43,068 nt of DNA from Flavobacterium sp. AG291. Lineage in GTDB: Bacteria > Bacteroidota > Bacteroidia > Flavobacteriales > Flavobacteriaceae. Positions 40,481 through 43,068 of the stretch are shown piece after piece (the stretch's first letter is position 1; every line of letters starts with the position of its first letter). Where the stretch lies: positions 162,405 through 205,472 of the forward strand of contig NZ_QQAR01000006.1 in NCBI RefSeq assembly GCF_003350375.1, in the 5' to 3' direction. The notes below the pieces were generated by a model. It had not been told where the DNA came from, ran no database searches, and saw only the letters and a program-made list of their open reading frames with translations. Position numbers and translations under genes: made by a program.

Positions 40481-41072
40481 CTTCTTCCGTTTTAGGTTCA
40501 ACATTTGTTATAGCTGTGGCAGGCTGCTCTGCGCCAAACAGGTCGGGGCTGAACTGAGCCGACAGGCTTGATCTGCGTTTTTGCATTTCCTCGGCTTTGT
40601 CGGGGAACTCAGTAGTTTTTGGCACTTTTAGCCATGCTTCCCTGTGTTTGCCTGCTGCTTCGAGTTTATCCACTTCCGCCATAATGCCGATATATTTCAT
40701 TTCTTTGAGTTCCTCGGGCGTGGTGGGCTTGTCCGATTTATCGGCTTTATCCGTTTTTTCGGTTTTCTTCTTTTCCATTGCTGCGTTTTTCTTGGCAGCT
40801 TCCTGCCCTTTAAGGTAGGCTTCCATATTCACGAGCAGTTTCGAGGTTTCGGCAACGGGTGTACTGACAGCATCAAAAAAGCCCTCACACAATTCCTTTG
40901 CGCTGCCCCTTAAAATAAGGGGCGGTATATGGTTTTTGGCGGCATCCCCACAGCCCTCATTTTGCAGCAGTACGGAGGTGGTCAGTTGCTCCCCGTCTTT
41001 TTTGACGGTAATGTTCAGGCAGCCCTCGAACGGGATGGCTGCGATATGGGCGAAAAAATTTGTAACGGGCAT
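40425..41072 (-). CDS. PRTRC system protein E
   Basis: 215 residues. The N-terminal half (FFAHIAAIPFEGCLNITVKK, PLILRGSAKELCEGFFDAV) is the conserved PRTRC E part. Then comes a Lys/Glu/Asp-rich linker (KKKTEKTDKADKSDK) and a low-complexity acidic tail. It lies five bases after a 63-residue gene and overlaps PRTRC C. Function unknown. Confidence 0.87.
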   Translation of the reverse strand: MPVTNFFAHIAAIPFEGCLNITVKKDGEQLTTSVLLQNEGCGDAAKNHIPPLILRGSAKELCEGFFDAVSTPVAETSKLLVNMEAYLKGQEAAKKNAAMEKKKTEKTDKADKSDKPTTPEELKEMKYIGIMAEVDKLEAAGKHREAWLKVPKTTEFPDKAEEMQKRRSSLSAQFSPDLFGAEQPATAITNVEPKTEEDATDHTTAEGIPDERQGE

Positions 41073-41077
41073 GGCGT

Positions 41078-41269
41078 TTATTTTTTTGGTTTACGTTTGG
41101 GTTCGGGGTTGCTTTCTATCACACGCCTAATCAGGTTCAGGGCGGTTGCGGTGTCAAAGGCATCGGCTGCGGTCATTGCCACGTGGTCAAGTCTTTCAAA
41201 AATGGGCAGTACTTTTTTAAGCGTGGTTACCGCCTTGCGTTCTGTGGTTTGTGCTAATATGCTCATCAC
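41078..41269 (-). CDS. Small PRTRC-cluster protein, hypothetical
   Basis: 63 residues, helical with a basic tail (RRVIESNPEPKRKPKK). No named family. Close spacing to PRTRC E (5 bases) and position after DUF932 suggest it is a regular part of the cluster. Confidence 0.6.
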   Translation of the reverse strand: MMSILAQTTERKAVTTLKKVLPIFERLDHVAMTAADAFDTATALNLIRRVIESNPEPKRKPKK

Positions 41270-41282
41270 AATAAATTTTATG

Positions 41283-41303
41283 CTGCACCGCTAAGCGGTG
41301 CAG
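41283..41303. repeat. Perfect hairpin CTGCACCGC-TAA-GCGGTGCAG
   Basis: Nine-base arms, three-base loop, no T-run. It lies 11 bases after the DUF932 stop and before the 63-residue gene. It could mark an RNA-processing or stabilising point inside the operon. Confidence 0.5.
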
Positions 41304-41313
41304 CGGTTAACTA

Positions 41314-42357
41314 TCAGTTGAATTGCAGGGCAACCGCCCCGTTTTTAGAGAAATCTCCACACAGGTCAAAGGCTTTTTGCCCCCGTGCCTGTGCTGTGCC
41401 GCCCAAACAGATGCTTTTCAGTTTGTCCTCGCCCGTTTTAAAGCTGCGTACATTTTGGTAGTAGCCCGTAACGGCATTGTATGCGCCAAACAAAGTGCCT
41501 TTGGTTGTTACAAGGCTTTGGGTATCGTCAGCCATAGCGTACTCGAATGCCGCATCACAGGCATTTTTGTACATCGTTGAAAGTTCTTCGGTAGCCCCTT
41601 TCTTTAAAAGGTTGTAGGTTTCTTTGTTCGGGCAAAGTGCCAACTGTATCAATTGCTTTACCTGTTTATCTTCAATACGCACATTAGCCCACTCGTTGAA
41701 AATGCCCTCCAATTGTAGGGACAGGTTATCGGCAACGCCCATCACCTTATGTGCCTGCTCCAAACGTTCTTTAGCCCCTGCGGTGTGGCGTATGCGTACG
41801 ACATTGGTCGCATTGCGCAACGCTGCATTAAGCGTGTTTTGGCAGACGATGCGCACAGGCGTAAAGGCTGCGGTAATTGACCCACTGCCATCGTGGGAGG
41901 TGGTCAGGAAAATATACTTTTGTGTTACGTCATCGCCGTTGCCCACACGAATATAGCCGGGCAGCTTGGCGGTTATAAAAATGCGTTCCCCATTGCCGAG
42001 TGCGCCTGCGGTTTCGTACAGTATGCCCTCGCCACCATCTACAATGGCATCGAAAAAGGCGAACGCATCGGCATTCTGTACAATTTGGTAGTCATTGCCC
42101 ACCACGCCAAAAACGGCTTTGGTATCGGTGCGCATCGTGGCGTATTGGTCGGGTACAGGATAGGTATCGAATAGCCCTGCGCCCCTTGCAAAAATCGGGG
42201 CTTTGGTTACTTCATAATCCAAGCCTGCAACCGCTATGGCTTCACGGCTTGTCGGGTAGTTCTCTACAATCTGCCCAAGCCCGTGCCATGCGGGTTGTTT
42301 TACACTCATAAAGGCGGGCTGCCCTGTCTGCTCGTTGAAATTTATATTATGTGCCAT
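41314..42357 (-). CDS. DUF932 (phage/plasmid-like) protein
   Basis: 347 residues of normal family length. It has the conserved start MAHNINFNEQTG...AWHGLGQ, the central TSHDGSGSITAAFTPVRIVC and NTLNAALRNA segments, and the end AFDLCGDFSKNGAVALQFN. DUF932 proteins are widespread on phages, plasmids and integrative elements, with unknown activity. It lies 25 bases after the SSB gene. Confidence 0.9.
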   Translation of the reverse strand: MAHNINFNEQTGQPAFMSVKQPAWHGLGQIVENYPTSREAIAVAGLDYEVTKAPIFARGAGLFDTYPVPDQYATMRTDTKAVFGVVGNDYQIVQNADAFAFFDAIVDGGEGILYETAGALGNGERIFITAKLPGYIRVGNGDDVTQKYIFLTTSHDGSGSITAAFTPVRIVCQNTLNAALRNATNVVRIRHTAGAKERLEQAHKVMGVADNLSLQLEGIFNEWANVRIEDKQVKQLIQLALCPNKETYNLLKKGATEELSTMYKNACDAAFEYAMADDTQSLVTTKGTLFGAYNAVTGYYQNVRSFKTGEDKLKSICLGGTAQARGQKAFDLCGDFSKNGAVALQFN

Positions 42358-42381
42358 GATTTCAGATTTTAAGGTTAGTAA

Positions 42382-42879
42382 TTAAAATGGCAGGTCATCG
42401 TTAGGCACTTCGCCATTAGGGAGTACTTCGGCTTCGTACACGGGTGCTGCTGCTGCATTGGCAGGCTGCAGTGGCTCAGCATTTTGCACAGGGGCTGCGC
42501 TCGCTGTTTGGTTTACGGGCTGCTGCTGCGCCTGTTGTTGTGGTTTTTGTTGCGCCTGCTGCGTTTCGTTTTTCGCTCCCCCGTGCAGTTTAATGTCGGT
42601 GGTGTTGAAGTTCAGCCCTGCTTTAGGCTCGCCATCGTTGCCCATCCACGCACGGGCAGACACACGCCCTGCAAGTTCTACAAGGCTGCCCTTGGTCAGG
42701 TACTGCGCCACACCTGTAGAAAACCAATAGGCACAGTCAAAAAATTCCGTTTGGGTCACTTTAGTCCCGTTTTTGTCTTTGTAGTCGTGGTTCACGGCTA
42801 TTGAAAAACTTACTACATTTTTGTTGTTTGACAGGTTGCGCACCTCGGCATCCCTTGTCACTCTTCCGATAATTGTCAT
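42382..42879 (-). CDS. ssb: Single-stranded DNA-binding protein (mobile-element type)
   Basis: 165 residues from the ATG at 42879 (MTIIGRVTRDAEVRNL); an upstream ATG adds an unlikely basic extension. An OB fold occupies residues 1-100 with the usual VVSFSIAVN, FFDCAYW and LVELAGRVSARAW strands. A Gln/Pro/Ala-rich linker follows and the protein ends in the acidic NDDLPF tip that binds partner proteins. It belongs to the element-encoded group that opens PRTRC clusters. It coats single-stranded DNA during transfer or replication. Confidence 0.9.
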   Translation of the reverse strand: MTIIGRVTRDAEVRNLSNNKNVVSFSIAVNHDYKDKNGTKVTQTEFFDCAYWFSTGVAQYLTKGSLVELAGRVSARAWMGNDGEPKAGLNFNTTDIKLHGGAKNETQQAQQKPQQQAQQQPVNQTASAAPVQNAEPLQPANAAAAPVYEAEVLPNGEVPNDDLPF

Positions 42880-43068
42880 AATCGTCCTTTTTAAATGATA
42901 CAATCGTTTTGTATCTTTCTCCAATCCTCATTCGTGGCAGTCCTGCCTCGCTTGCGCTCCGCATAACTTTTTCCCAAAAGAAATTCTCATGACTAAACAC
43001 ATTTTTAGAGTCACCAACAGGCATGAAAAAGGCATCGCATATCTCAGTACTTTAGTGAATCAAATATT

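Noticed and set aside
42761..43024. Minus-strand frame overlapping the SSB start
   Set aside because: Out of frame with the clear OB-fold gene and without family features.

Overview
The window looks like a chromosome segment of a Bacteroidota bacterium, most likely of the order Flavobacteriales. The evidence is a type IX secretion (T9SS) sorting domain, SprB-type repeats, a SusC/SusD pair, a DUF6520-like peptide, AT-rich intergenic DNA, and -7 promoter boxes of the form TAnnTTTG in place of sigma70-type -10 boxes. I saw no tRNA, rRNA or CRISPR array.

Layout. 1-423: start of a secreted NHL-repeat protein cut by the window edge. 1994-10812 (minus): a close-packed run of four exported-protein genes (fibre-like protein, M28 peptidase, 1880-residue SprB-repeat adhesin, outer-membrane barrel) ending in a terminator near 1890. 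12070-14043 (plus): a MauE/DoxX-type redox membrane protein and a four-cysteine DUF6520-like secreted peptide. 14077-21054 (minus): SusC, SusD and an S9 peptidase, in that transcription order, ending at a bidirectional terminator shared with the DUF6520 gene. 21055-21668: hairpin-rich non-coding DNA before an XRE regulator. 21669-25674: small genes, mostly of unknown function. 25780-29130: ten short transcription-unit-like elements in three families (A, B, C). Three consecutive blocks have the same order B-C-A, and a Crp/DoxX gene pair lies between the first and second. 29133-30601: small genes, including a receiver-domain gene and an alpha-CTD-like gene whose ATG codons overlap head to head.

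30620-35522 (minus) is a probable defence island: an ATPase plus HNH nuclease pair that looks like a Septu (PtuA/PtuB) system, then a tight operon of an Mrr-like nuclease, a DUF2971 protein and a CoiA-like nuclease. Beside it on the plus strand are an ADP-ribosyltransferase-like protein and a protein with a C-terminal motif that recalls AcrVA2-type proteins. 37606-42879 (minus) is a PRTRC gene cluster (SSB, DUF932, small protein, PRTRC E, C, F-position, B, ThiF). It is visibly richer in GC than the rest and marks an integrative element or plasmid-derived region.

The best candidates for something undescribed are the B-C-A small-RNA-like cassettes, the Mrr/DUF2971/CoiA operon, and the long multi-helix hairpin at 21380-21489. 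Assignments rest on reading the translated sequence and recalling family motifs. No database search was run.
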